Positions 34,701-45,247 of a stretch of 64,000 nt of DNA are shown here, piece after piece. Within the stretch, counting starts at the first letter, position 1, and each line of letters opens with the position of its first letter. Origin of the DNA: Roseospira marina (lineage in GTDB: Bacteria; Pseudomonadota; Alphaproteobacteria; Rhodospirillales; Rhodospirillaceae); contig NZ_JACIGJ010000002.1 of assembly GCF_014197855.1 (NCBI RefSeq), positions 1 to 64,000 on the forward strand, in the 5' to 3' direction. The position numbers and the translations under genes were made by a program. Below the pieces are notes generated by a model. The model worked only from the letters and a program-made list of their open reading frames with translations, searched no databases and had not been told where the DNA came from.

Positions 34701-35287
34701 CGCGCCCGCTGGCGCCGTCGGAGGCACCGGCCGATCCGCCGCCCGTCTCGCCCCTGGAGGCGGGCGCCGGCCCCGGGCGCTTCCGGCGCGGCCTGCTGGT
34801 GCACCGGCTGTTGCAGCACCTGCCCGGTGTTCCTCCGGCAGACCGAGCGGACGCGGCGTGGGCGTGGCTGTCGCGGCCGGCCCATGGCCTGGACGCGGAG
34901 ACCGCCGAGGCGCTGGCCGGCGAGGTCCTGGCGGTCCTGGACCACCCCGAGCTGGCCGCCGTGTTCGGCCCCGGGTCGCGCGCCGAGGTGCCGATCGTCG
35001 GCGTGGTGGACACCGCCGTGGTCTCCGGTCAGGTGGACCGCCTGCATGTCACGCCGGAGCGAGTGACGGTAGTCGATTTCAAGACCAGCCGCCCGGCCCC
35101 CACGGATCCGGACCTTGTCCCCTCCGCCTACCTGCGCCAGATGGCGCTGTACCGCGCCGTGCTGACCCAGGTGTACCCGGACCGTCCCATCGTCTGCGCC
35201 CTGGTGTGGACCGCTGGCCCCGGTGTCATGGTGCTGGATCCGGCCCGGCTGGACGCGACGATTGCCCCGGCCGGATGTGCGTCCTAG
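31748..35287 (+). CDS. addA: Double-strand break repair helicase/nuclease AddA
   Basis: This 1179-residue UvrD-type helicase with a nuclease tail has Walker A ASAGSGKTKVLTDRVL (residues 36-50), LCLTFTKAAAAEMANRM, IQTIHAFCQSVLRRFPLEAG, LLIDEAQDTSPDQW (motif II), VGDRKQSIYSFQGADP, VMTVHGSKGLQAPVVILPD (motif V) and YVALTRAEDRL (motif VI). The C-terminal nuclease domain has FRRGLLVHRLLQ and TVVDFKTSRPAP (catalytic Asp-x-Lys) with YLRQMALYRAVL. Complete helicase and nuclease motifs indicate function. In many alphaproteobacteria trxA follows directly; here a DegP-type protease follows instead, 34 bases on. Confidence 0.96.
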   Translation: MTPSPHDPNPAPTDPVALAARDQRRAADPTVSAWVAASAGSGKTKVLTDRVLNLLLAGAAPERILCLTFTKAAAAEMANRMAARLATWSVTDDASLARALEDLSGERPDPDRMALARRLFARVLDTPGGMRIQTIHAFCQSVLRRFPLEAGLSPSFQVMDDATARDAAETALGTVLNKAGGADPMTDPLTAALATVTSRVSEDRFPKLMAAMKNQAPRLRRLFAARGGLAAVRTATYDRLGVAEGATPETLDRAACAEEAFDGPGLRAAAAILAQGTKTDQGKGDALAAFLAADPDDRLELLPAHEKTFFDSKGQPRDTEKMTTKGLHTKNPEVLDILAQERDRLIRLRAARQAASVAEATGALLTVADAYLRVLAAYKDARALLDFDDLVQHTRTLLERADGAAWVLYKLDGGIDHLLIDEAQDTSPDQWAVARTLTEEFHAGLGREGPHGDGLPPTRTVFAVGDRKQSIYSFQGADPAGFEAMRTRVGERVRVTGQRFEDVGLHVSFRSTPAVLEAVNRVFAQPDARDGVALGDEDITHTPARVGQAGMVEVWPPVDPPELPDPEPWKPPVERLRVESAPSRLARVLAARIHRMITAGERLEARDRPIRAGDILVLVRRRTGFVTDLTRALKTLGVAVAGADRMVLTDQIAVMDLIALGNALLLPEDDLTLATVLKGPLIGLTEEELFTLAHGRASGERLWHRLEARAGADDAFGAAWATLADLMARVDRLPPHELYARILDHQGGRRGLLARLGPEADDPIDEFMALALAHDRNQPPSLGAFLRSLAVADTEIKRDLEHGGAAVRVMTVHGSKGLQAPVVILPDTLSLPHRGDTHVYFDGPAEDDAALLLWPPRAADRDPVTQALEDARVAAEEREYRRLLYVALTRAEDRLILCGWNTRKAAPDAAWHPVVTRALTGFATKAADPALLACGLDEDGATILRHRSAQTRPPRGDAPDVSDAAPDTTEPPWLHTAPAPDPRPSRPLAPSEAPADPPPVSPLEAGAGPGRFRRGLLVHRLLQHLPGVPPADRADAAWAWLSRPAHGLDAETAEALAGEVLAVLDHPELAAVFGPGSRAEVPIVGVVDTAVVSGQVDRLHVTPERVTVVDFKTSRPAPTDPDLVPSAYLRQMALYRAVLTQVYPDRPIVCALVWTAGPGVMVLDPARLDATIAPAGCAS

Positions 35288-35321
35288 ATCTGCCGGGACG
35301 TTTCCGAACAGGTGCTTTCCT

Positions 35322-36767
35322 ATGCCTCGCCGATCTCCACTCGTCTTCCGTTTGCGTTATCTCCGCCCGCTGGCCGCCCTGTGTGTCGGCCTTGTCCTGC
35401 TGAGCGCCGCACCGCCCCCCCTTGCCGCGCAGGAGGTCCCGTCGTCCCGGGCCGAGATCGCCCTGTCATTCGCGCCGGTGGTCCAAAGCGCCACACCGGC
35501 GGTCGTGAACATCTACAGCCGCCGTGTCGTGCACGAGCGCACCATGCCGCGCCTGTTCGACGATCCGGTGTTCCGCCACTTTTTCGGCGGGCCGCTGGCC
35601 CCGTCGCGCCCGCGCGAGCGGGTGGAGAACGCGCTGGGCTCCGGCGTGATCGTGCGGCCCAACGGCATCATCCTGACCAACAACCACGTCATTGAGGGCG
35701 CGGACGAGATCACGGTGGTCCTGCACGACCGGCGTGAATACGATGCCACACTGCTGGGCACCGACGAGCGCACCGATCTGGCCGTGCTGTCCATTGACGT
35801 CGGTGACGAGGCCCTGCCCGCCCTGACGCTGGGCGATTCCGACTCCCTGGCGGTCGGTGACCTGGTGCTCGCCATCGGCAACCCGTTCGGTGTGGGGCAG
35901 ACGGTGACCATGGGCATTGTCTCCGCGCTGGCGCGCAGCACGGGCGGCCTGAGCGACTATCAGTCCTTCATCCAGACCGACGCCGCCATCAACCCCGGAA
36001 ACTCGGGCGGTGCGCTGGTGGACATGAGCGGCCGGTTGGTCGGCATCAACACCGCGATCTACAGCAAGGACGGCGGCAACGTCGGCATCGGTTTCGCCAT
36101 TCCCTCCGCCATGGCGCGCGTCGTCGTCGACAGTCTGATCGCCGGCAAGCGGGTCACACGGCCGTGGCTCGGCATCGACGGCCAATCCGTCACCAGCGAT
36201 ATCGCCCGGTCCCTGGGCCTGCCGCGTCCGAACGGGGTGCTGCTGTCCGACGTGCTGCCGGATGGCCCCGGTCAGAAAGCCGGCCTGAAACGGGGCGACC
36301 TCGTGCTCACATACGACGGCCACCCGGTGGACGACGAGGAGGCCCTGCGCTACCGCGTCGGCGCCAGCGCCGTCGGCGGGACGGTGACGCTGCATGTCCT
36401 GCGCGATGGCCGAGAGCTCGATGTCGCTGTGCCCCTGCTGGCGCCACCGGAGACCCCGCCGCGCGACACCACCCAGCTTCGCGGACGCCATCCGTTCAAC
36501 GGCGTCACGGTCGCCAACCTGAACCCGGCGCTGGCCGAGGAACTGGGTTTGCCGCACGGGCTGGGAACCGTGGTGGTCATGGGCATCGCTCAGGGCAGCC
36601 CGGCGCTGCGCATCGGCCTCCGCCCTGGCGACATCGTCGCGGAGGTCAATGGCCAGCCCCCCGATACGGTCCAGGACCTGGACCGCCTGATGCAACGCAC
36701 CGGCCCGCCCTGGCGCCTCGAACTGGTGCGCGACGGACGCCGGCTACGGGTGGCGGTGGGCGGATGA
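35322..36767 (+). CDS. Periplasmic serine endoprotease of the DegP/DegQ (HtrA) family
   Basis: This 481-residue protein has a signal peptide (residues 1-36, ending PPPLAA before QEVPSS), a trypsin-like protease domain with NNHVIEG (His122), TDLAVL (Asp152) and NPGNSGGAL (Ser228), and two PDZ domains (about 270-360 and 390-478). The catalytic triad is complete. It should degrade or refold damaged periplasmic and envelope proteins. I chose ATG 35,322 because the protein then starts with the signal peptide; the open frame runs back into addA. The end overlaps the start of rarA (ATGA), so the pair is coupled. DegP and DegQ cannot be told apart with certainty here, so no gene symbol is given. Confidence 0.93.
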   Translation: MPRRSPLVFRLRYLRPLAALCVGLVLLSAAPPPLAAQEVPSSRAEIALSFAPVVQSATPAVVNIYSRRVVHERTMPRLFDDPVFRHFFGGPLAPSRPRERVENALGSGVIVRPNGIILTNNHVIEGADEITVVLHDRREYDATLLGTDERTDLAVLSIDVGDEALPALTLGDSDSLAVGDLVLAIGNPFGVGQTVTMGIVSALARSTGGLSDYQSFIQTDAAINPGNSGGALVDMSGRLVGINTAIYSKDGGNVGIGFAIPSAMARVVVDSLIAGKRVTRPWLGIDGQSVTSDIARSLGLPRPNGVLLSDVLPDGPGQKAGLKRGDLVLTYDGHPVDDEEALRYRVGASAVGGTVTLHVLRDGRELDVAVPLLAPPETPPRDTTQLRGRHPFNGVTVANLNPALAEELGLPHGLGTVVVMGIAQGSPALRIGLRPGDIVAEVNGQPPDTVQDLDRLMQRTGPPWRLELVRDGRRLRVAVGG

Positions 36768-38140
36768 GCGATCTGTTCGGCGACAGCACGCGGAGTGGAT
36801 CCGGGGGCGGTCCCAGCCTCGCGACGGCGCGGATGGAGCCCGATCCGAACGATCCGTCGCGCCCGCTCGCCGACCGCTTGCGCCCCCGCACGCTGGAGGA
36901 AGTGGTCGGGCAGGATCACCTGCTCGGGTCGGGGGGGCCCCTGCGCAAGATGCTGGAGGCCGGGCGCCTCGCCTCCATCGTGTTCTGGGGGCCGCCCGGC
37001 TGCGGCAAGACCACCATCGCCCGCCTTCTGGCCCGGCATGTGGACCTGCATTTCGAGCCCTTGTCCGCCGTCTTTTCGGGCGTCGCCGATCTGCGCAAGG
37101 TGTTCCAGGCGGCGCGCGAACGCCGCCGGCACGAGGGCCGGGGCACCCTTTTGTTCGTGGACGAGATCCACCGCTTCAACCGCGCCCAGCAGGATGGATT
37201 CCTGCCGTATGTCGAGGACGGCACGGTGGTGCTGGTCGGTGCCACCACCGAAAATCCCAGCTTCGAGCTGAACGCCGCCCTGCTGTCGCGGATGCGGGTG
37301 TTCGTGCTGAACCGTCTGGACGATGGCGGCCTCGAGACGATGCTGGCCCGGGCGGAGAGCGCAGCCGCGCTGCCCCTACCCGTTACCGACGAGGCCCGGG
37401 CGGCCCTGCGCGGCATGGCGGACGGAGACGGCCGTTATCTGCTGACCCTGGTGGAGGCGCTGTTCGCCATCCAGGCGGCCGAGGGCGCGGACATGGCGCC
37501 GCTGGATCCGGATGGGCTGGCCCAGGTCGCCCAACGGCGCGCTCCCGTGTACGACAAGGACCGAGAGGAGCACTACAACCTCATCTCCGCCCTGCACAAA
37601 TCCCTGCGCGGCTCCGACGCCGACGCCGCGCTGTACTGGCTGGCCCGCATGCTGGGGGGCGGCGAGGATCCGGCCTACATCCTGCGCCGGCTGACGCGGT
37701 TTGCGGTCGAGGATATCGGGCTCGCCGATCCCGGTGCCCTCGAACAGTCCATCGCCGCGTGGGACACGTACGACCGCCTCGGCAGCCCGGAGGGCGACCT
37801 CGCCATCGCGCATCTGGTGCTCTATCTGGGGACCGCGCCCAAGAGCAACGCGGGCTATGCCGCCTATGGCGCCGCCCGGCGCGCAGCGCGCAAGACCGGC
37901 AGCCTGATGCCGCCCAAGCACATCCTCAACGCCCCCACCAAGATGATGAAGGAGCTGGGGTACAGCGACGGCTACCAGTACGACCACGACGCCGAGGACG
38001 GGTTCTCCGGTCAGAACTATTTCCCGGAGGGCATGGCGCGCGAGCGGTTCTATGCGCCGCCGGATCGTGGGTTCGAGCGCGAAATCCGCAAGCGGCTGGC
38101 CTATTGGGACAAGCTGCGCGCCAAGAGGGGCGAGGGTTAG
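36764..38140 (+). CDS. rarA: Replication-associated recombination protein RarA (MgsA) AAA+ ATPase
   Basis: This 458-residue AAA+ protein of the clamp-loader family begins MSDLFGDSTRSG. It has LADRLRPRTLEEVVGQDHLL, Walker A FWGPPGCGKTTIARLLA, Walker B TLLFVDEIHRFNRAQQDGFL, sensor 1 LVGATTENPSFELNAALLSR, and the family-specific C-terminal part (KDREEHYNLISALHKSLRGS, DPAYILRRLTRFAVEDIG, NAPTKMMKELGY, FSGQNYFPEGM). RarA binds at ends of double-stranded DNA and acts at stalled replication forks. It overlaps the protease gene upstream by four bases, and a good bidirectional hairpin follows. Confidence 0.96.
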   Translation: MSDLFGDSTRSGSGGGPSLATARMEPDPNDPSRPLADRLRPRTLEEVVGQDHLLGSGGPLRKMLEAGRLASIVFWGPPGCGKTTIARLLARHVDLHFEPLSAVFSGVADLRKVFQAARERRRHEGRGTLLFVDEIHRFNRAQQDGFLPYVEDGTVVLVGATTENPSFELNAALLSRMRVFVLNRLDDGGLETMLARAESAAALPLPVTDEARAALRGMADGDGRYLLTLVEALFAIQAAEGADMAPLDPDGLAQVAQRRAPVYDKDREEHYNLISALHKSLRGSDADAALYWLARMLGGGEDPAYILRRLTRFAVEDIGLADPGALEQSIAAWDTYDRLGSPEGDLAIAHLVLYLGTAPKSNAGYAAYGAARRAARKTGSLMPPKHILNAPTKMMKELGYSDGYQYDHDAEDGFSGQNYFPEGMARERFYAPPDRGFEREIRKRLAYWDKLRAKRGEG

Positions 38141-38170
38141 GTCCGGCCGACGAAACGATCGGCTCGTTCA

Positions 38171-38212
38171 TCGACCGACCGGCATCGACCGACCGGCATC
38201 GACCGACCGGCG
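38171..38212. repeat. Three tandem copies of TCGACCGACCGGCA
   Basis: A 14-base unit TCGACCGACCGGCA is repeated three times (38,171-38,184, 38,185-38,198 and 38,199-38,212, the last with one change). It sits between the rarA stop and the hairpin at 38,236. The unit has no spacers, so it is a simple tandem repeat and not a CRISPR. Confidence 0.85.
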
Positions 38213-38235
38213 CGACCGTGCCCCGAAGAGGCGGA

Positions 38236-38267
38236 GGCCCTGAGACAGACGCGTCCGTCTCAGGGCC
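38236..38267. terminator. Bidirectional hairpin between rarA and the phosphodiesterase gene
   Basis: GGCCCTGAGACAGACG pairs with CGTCCGTCTCAGGGCC with one mismatch, essentially without a loop beyond the turn. It lies between the ends of two convergent genes, so it can terminate both. No strong T-run is present on either strand. Confidence 0.6.
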
Positions 38268-38277
38268 GGTCCTCCAA

Positions 38278-39105
38278 TCAAATAAGACTCGGCGCGGTCA
38301 TGCTGGGCGCCGGGTCGAGCCCCATCAGGCGCAAAACGGTCGGCGCGACGGCGCGCTGGTCGGCGGGCGGTGTGTCGTCGGACCAGTCCACGCCCTCGGG
38401 CGGGTCGATCAGATAGAACGGTACCTCGCGCACCGCTGGCTCGGTGCCACCGTGGAAGCCATCGGCGCACATGCCATGGTCGGCGGTGACGATGACGCGA
38501 TAGCCAGCTTCCCGCCAGCCCGGCACCCGCTGCGCCAACAGATCATCCGACAGCGCCGCCGCGCGGCGATAGGGCACGGACTCGCCGCCCGACTCATGGC
38601 CGACGTAATCACAGGCCATCGGATGCACGAGCAGCAGGTCGGGCGCGCACCGCCGCACCATCCGTTCCGCCATCCAGTACACCTCCGGATCCGGAAACGG
38701 CGTCATCAGGTAGAAGCGGCCATGCTGAATCGGACCGGGGCCATCGTCCAGTTCCCGGTCGTCCACAGGATCGAACGGCAGGCCGTTGGCCAGTTCCGCA
38801 AACCAGGAGAAGGCCACAGCCGCCGTCACGCGCCCGGCCGCGCGGGCCTCGGTGAAGATGGATCGGAATTCCGAGCGGCGGATCACATAGTTCGATGTGA
38901 TGCCGTGATCGGCGGGCGCCAAGCCGGTCATGATCGACTCATAGGCCGGCCGTGAGAGGCTGGGCAGCACGGAGGTGACGGTGCGCCGACGCGCCGCGCC
39001 GGCCGCCACCAACCCCTCCAGAAAGCCCATCTCGCGGACCGCCGTGGTGAGCCCCAGGCCGTCGATCACGACCAGAATGACCTTACCGGCTTCGTGAGAC
39101 GTCAT
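38278..39105 (-). CDS. Alkaline-phosphatase-superfamily phosphodiesterase / nucleotide pyrophosphatase-like protein
   Basis: This 275-residue protein begins MTSHEAGKVILVVIDGLGLT. Superfamily metal sites are visible: VVIDGLG (first Asp), PSLSRPAYESIMTGLAPADH (Ser or Thr nucleophile region with the GLAPADHGI motif), HPMACDYVGHESGG (Asp and His), VIVTADHGMCADGFHGG (Asp-His pair and last His) and VPFYLI. The family includes type I phosphodiesterases and nucleotide pyrophosphatases that use two zinc ions. No signal peptide or membrane helix is visible, so it is cytosolic. I chose ATG 39,105, preceded by GGAGGGG; the open frame extends 48 codons upstream through G-rich DNA without protein character. 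Substrate not determinable from sequence. Confidence 0.8.
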   Translation of the reverse strand: MTSHEAGKVILVVIDGLGLTTAVREMGFLEGLVAAGAARRRTVTSVLPSLSRPAYESIMTGLAPADHGITSNYVIRRSEFRSIFTEARAAGRVTAAVAFSWFAELANGLPFDPVDDRELDDGPGPIQHGRFYLMTPFPDPEVYWMAERMVRRCAPDLLLVHPMACDYVGHESGGESVPYRRAAALSDDLLAQRVPGWREAGYRVIVTADHGMCADGFHGGTEPAVREVPFYLIDPPEGVDWSDDTPPADQRAVAPTVLRLMGLDPAPSMTAPSLI

Positions 39106-39262
39106 GGAATCCCCTCCGCAGCCCGTGGTCAAAAAAACGCAGGCGGAAGATCGCCTCCCCCGCCCGGCTTGCGATGACGTTATCCCAACGGCATCTGAAG
39201 ATGGCCGTTGGAGTTCGTCGCCAGCCCGTCCCCTCACCCGGCCACCCAACGCCCGTATCCTA

Positions 39263-39289
39263 GGGGTGGCGGGGTGGGGGGGGCGCGGG
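39263..39289 (+). other. G-rich tract with G-quadruplex potential
   Basis: GGGG at 39,263-39,266, GGGG at 39,271-39,274, eight Gs at 39,276-39,283 and GGG at 39,287-39,289 lie between aconitase and the phosphodiesterase gene. It meets the usual four-run pattern for a quadruplex. It lies upstream of the phosphodiesterase start and after the end of acnA. Confidence 0.5.
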
Positions 39290-39303
39290 CTGGTACCGAA
39301 TCA

Positions 39304-39328
39304 GGCGGGTGAGCTGAGCTCACCCGCC
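39304..39328 (-). terminator. Hairpin after acnA
   Basis: GGCGGGTGAG and CTCACCCGCC form a perfect 10-bp stem around a CTGAG loop, eight bases past the acnA stop. No U-run follows on the minus strand, so it may work with Rho or protect the 3' end. Confidence 0.55.
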
Positions 39329-39335
39329 GTTTGCG

Positions 39336-42011
<2,676 letters not shown>

Positions 42012-42416
42012 GGGCGTCCTCCATATCTGAATGCGATGGGTCGTGGCACGCTTGCGGGTATACGATGGATACCCGACACGGCAGCGGGTTTTTGGTCGCT
42101 TAACCCATTCCCCGCGCGGTGTCCAGATTTGGGCCGGTTTCCGACCCGCCGCGTCGGTCGGATAAACGGGCGCGCCAACCCGTAAGTTCCTTCTTTACGC
42201 ATACGAGCCGGAAATTCCGTAACGGGCTCAAGGCCCTTCCCCGTTCCCGCTGCACCGCACACAGACGTAGCAATTTCAAAGATTTGTGACGCTTGACCCC
42301 AAGCGCGGAACCAGGGTACCAACAGATGACGCGGAGTACAGAATGGTCGTATAAGGCCGGCGCTGCGTAACAAAATGAAAGCCCCACAAGAGGGCGCCAG
42401 GGAGGAAGGGAGCGGC
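42012..42416. other. Divergent control region between acnA and the liv operon
   Basis: About 400 bases contain both promoters. TTGACC at 42,293-42,298 is a possible -35 for the liv operon, but no good -10 stands at the right distance. GGAGGAAGGGAG before 42,417 is a strong ribosome-binding site. No gene seen. Confidence 0.4.
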
Positions 42417-43208
42417 ATGTCCGAAGAGACGGCCATCCTCGACGTGCGGGCGGTGTCCCTGCAATTCGGGGGCGTGCGAGCCCTATCCGGCGTGACCTTT
42501 TCGGTCGCGAAGGGTGAACTGTTCGCCATCATCGGCCCGAACGGGGCCGGCAAGACCTCGATGATGAATTGTATTTCCGGGCGGTACACACCGACGGACG
42601 GTCGGGTCGTGTTCAAGGGACGCGACGTCACCGACCTGAAGCCAAACCAGCGCGCCGACCTTGGAATCGGCCGGACATTCCAGAATCTGGCCCTGTTCGG
42701 CCATATGAGTGTGCTCGACAATATCATGGTCGGCCGCCACCATTTGTTGAAGAACGGGTTTCTGTCCGGCGCACTGTACTGGGGACTTGCCCAGCGGGAA
42801 GAGTTGTCCCACCGCCGCGCCGTCGAGGACATCATCGACTTCCTCGAAATTACCCACATCCGCAAGGCGATGGCCGGCACGCTGTCGTACGGCCTGCGCA
42901 AGCGCGTCGAACTGGCGCGCGCCATCGCGCTGAAGCCGGACCTGATCCTCCTGGACGAGCCGATGGCCGGCATGAACTTGGAGGAAAAGGAGGACATGGC
43001 CCGCTTCATCATCGACCTCAACGAGGAGTGGGGCATATCGGTCATCATGATCGAGCACGACATGGGCGTGGTCATGGACATTTCCCACCGTGTCGCCGTG
43101 CTGGACTTCGGCCAGAAGATCGCGGAGGGCCTGCCCGACGAGATCATGAGCAACCCGCGCGTCAAGACCGCCTACCTCGGCGAGGACGACGCGGAGGAGG
43201 TCGCCTGA
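42417..43208 (+). CDS. livG: Liv-type ABC importer ATPase, LivG-like
   Basis: This 263-residue ABC ATPase begins MSEETAILDVRAVSLQFGGV. It has Walker A GPNGAGKTSMMNC, the LivG-type Q-loop region GRTFQNLALFGHMSVLDNIM, a signature LSYGLRKRVELARA in place of strict LSGGQ, Walker B LILLDEPMAGMN and a switch His in MIEHDMGVV. It powers import through LivH/LivM. The signature LSYGLRK is seen in LivG proteins of aromatic-acid-associated clusters, a point in favour of a non-amino-acid substrate, but this is inference. Its stop overlaps the start of the acyl-CoA synthetase gene (TGATG), which is unusual for amino acid importers. Confidence 0.9.
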   Translation: MSEETAILDVRAVSLQFGGVRALSGVTFSVAKGELFAIIGPNGAGKTSMMNCISGRYTPTDGRVVFKGRDVTDLKPNQRADLGIGRTFQNLALFGHMSVLDNIMVGRHHLLKNGFLSGALYWGLAQREELSHRRAVEDIIDFLEITHIRKAMAGTLSYGLRKRVELARAIALKPDLILLDEPMAGMNLEEKEDMARFIIDLNEEWGISVIMIEHDMGVVMDISHRVAVLDFGQKIAEGLPDEIMSNPRVKTAYLGEDDAEEVA

Positions 43209-45172
43209 TGGCCCGCAAGCGGAACCAGAAGACGACGCCCGAGTTCGGCGATGTGCGCCGGTTCGATACCTTCCCGAAGCTGCTGGCCTACAACGCCCGC
43301 GCCTACGGCCACGAGGTCGTCATGCGGGAGAAGGAATTCGGCATCTGGAACGCATTCACCTTCACCGACTATGAGCGCAAGGTCCGCCAGTACGCGCTGG
43401 GTCTGCGCTCGCTCGGCATCGAGCGCGGCGACTGTGTCGGTCTGCTGGGGGCCAACCGACCGGAATGGGTCTGGGGCGAGGTCGCGGCCCATGCCATCGG
43501 GGCGACATCGCTGGGCATCTACCGCGACGCCCTGGGTGAGGAGGTCGCCTATCTGATCCAGGCCGCCCAGATCAAGGCCGTGATCTGCGAAGACGAGGAG
43601 CAGGTCGACAAGCTGATCGAGTTGGGCGATCAGATCCCGTCGGTGACGGTCATCGTCTACTGCGACCCGCGCGGCATGCGAAAGTACACCGATGCGCGCC
43701 TGATCGCGGAGACGGAGCTGTGTTCCCGCGGCGACTTGCTGAACCGTGCCCGGCCCACGCTCTATGACGATGAAGTGGAAAAGGGCTCCGGCGAGGACGT
43801 GTCGATCCTGTGCACGACCTCCGGCACGACCAGCAAGCCGAAGCTGGCCATGCTGCAATCGGGCCATTTCCTGCGCCATTGCCTCGATTACCTGACCGCC
43901 GATCCGAAGTGCCCGGGCGACGACTACGTCTCCGTCCTGCCGCTGCCCTGGATCATGGAGCAGGTCTACGTCGTCGGGCAGCAGTTGATTGCCCGGAACA
44001 TCATCAACTTCGTCGAGGACGAGGAAACCACGATGGCCGATCTGCGCGAGATCGGCCCGACCTTCGTCCTGCTGGCGCCGCGGGTTTGGGAAAGCATCGC
44101 CGCCGAGGTGCGCGCGCGCATGATGGACAGCACGCCCTTCAAGCGCTTCATGTTCGCGTGGGGCATGAAGATCGGCAAGAAAGCCGCGGCGGAAAAACGG
44201 CAATCCTGGTTCGCAGACTTGATCCTGTTCCGGGCGCTGCGGGACCGCTATGGGTTCTCGTTCCTGACCTCGGCCGCCACCGGCGGCGCCGCCATGGGGC
44301 CGGAGACGTTCACGTTCTTCCACGCCATGGGCGTGCCGCTGAAGCAGCTTTACGGCCAGACGGAACTGGCCGGCGCCTACACCATCCATCGCGGCGACGA
44401 CATCGACCCCGAGACCGTCGGCCTGCCCTTCGACGAGTCCGCCGTGCGCATCAACGACCCGGACGACGAAGGCGTCGGCGAGATCGTCGGGCGCAGCCAG
44501 GGCATGTTCCTGGGGTACTACAAGAACGAGGCCGCCACGAACGCCGACCTGCGGGACGGTTGGCTGTACACCGGCGACGCCGGCTACATGGACACCCGCA
44601 GCGGCCATCTGGTGGTCATCGACCGGGTCAAGGACCTCGCCAACACGGCGACGGGGGTCCGCTTCTCGCCGCAGTACATCGAGAACAAGCTGAAGTTCTC
44701 CGCCTTCGTCGCGGAGGCCGTCATTCTGGGCCGCGACCTGCCCTATCTGGCCGCCATGATCTGCATCCGCTGGTCCATCGTGTCCAAATGGGCGGAGCAG
44801 AAGGGCATCAGTTTCACCAACTACACCAACCTGTCGGCCCAGCCGGAGGTCTACGCCCTGCTGCGCGAGGAGGTGGAGCGCGTCAACGATACCCTGCCCG
44901 AGGCCCAGCGCATCCGAAAATTCCTGTTGCTGTACAAGGAGTTGGACCCGGACGACGGCGAACTGACCCGGACCCGCAAAGTCCGCCGAGGCGTCATCGC
45001 CGAGAAATACGCTCAGGAGATCGAGGCGATCTACGCCGGGCGCGACGCCATCGACGTGGACACGACCATCACGTTCCAGGACGGCAGCACCGCGCGCATC
45101 CAGACCACCTTGCGGGTGGAGACCCTGCTGCCGCCGGACAACGGCTCCCCAGCCCGGCAGGCGGCGGAGTAA
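43208..45172 (+). CDS. AMP-forming acyl-CoA synthetase (long-chain type) embedded in the liv operon
   Basis: This 654-residue adenylate-forming enzyme has the P-loop CTTSGTTSKPKLAML, LPLPWIMEQVYVVGQQL, the A5 motif QLYGQTELAGAYTIH, the A7 GWLYTGDAGYMD, VIDRVKDLANTATG and the A10-type Lys in LTRTRKVRRGVIAEKYAQEI. It makes acyl-AMP and then acyl-CoA. Length and sequence are of the FadD15/long-chain group, whose members in such operons often act on aromatic or medium-chain acids. It starts at ATG 43,208, overlapping the livG stop. Gene position between livG and livH ties activation to uptake: the imported acid is trapped as its CoA ester. Substrate unknown. Confidence 0.88.
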   Translation: MARKRNQKTTPEFGDVRRFDTFPKLLAYNARAYGHEVVMREKEFGIWNAFTFTDYERKVRQYALGLRSLGIERGDCVGLLGANRPEWVWGEVAAHAIGATSLGIYRDALGEEVAYLIQAAQIKAVICEDEEQVDKLIELGDQIPSVTVIVYCDPRGMRKYTDARLIAETELCSRGDLLNRARPTLYDDEVEKGSGEDVSILCTTSGTTSKPKLAMLQSGHFLRHCLDYLTADPKCPGDDYVSVLPLPWIMEQVYVVGQQLIARNIINFVEDEETTMADLREIGPTFVLLAPRVWESIAAEVRARMMDSTPFKRFMFAWGMKIGKKAAAEKRQSWFADLILFRALRDRYGFSFLTSAATGGAAMGPETFTFFHAMGVPLKQLYGQTELAGAYTIHRGDDIDPETVGLPFDESAVRINDPDDEGVGEIVGRSQGMFLGYYKNEAATNADLRDGWLYTGDAGYMDTRSGHLVVIDRVKDLANTATGVRFSPQYIENKLKFSAFVAEAVILGRDLPYLAAMICIRWSIVSKWAEQKGISFTNYTNLSAQPEVYALLREEVERVNDTLPEAQRIRKFLLLYKELDPDDGELTRTRKVRRGVIAEKYAQEIEAIYAGRDAIDVDTTITFQDGSTARIQTTLRVETLLPPDNGSPARQAAE

Positions 45173-45247
45173 CGGCGGCGCGCGACCACACAAGAGACGC
45201 ACCGGCCCCACAACCGCAATAACGCCGGCGCGAGGGGGAGGATCCGA

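Noticed and set aside
38171-38212. Possible CRISPR array
   Set aside because: Three head-to-tail 14-base units without spacers; no cas genes nearby.
42293-42321. TTGACC element as -35 of the liv operon promoter
   Set aside because: No acceptable -10 stands 16-18 bases downstream (GTACCA only), so it is mentioned only as a possibility.
43172-45211. A 679-codon open frame antisense to the acyl-CoA synthetase
   Set aside because: Same shadow effect; the adenylation motifs are all on the plus strand.
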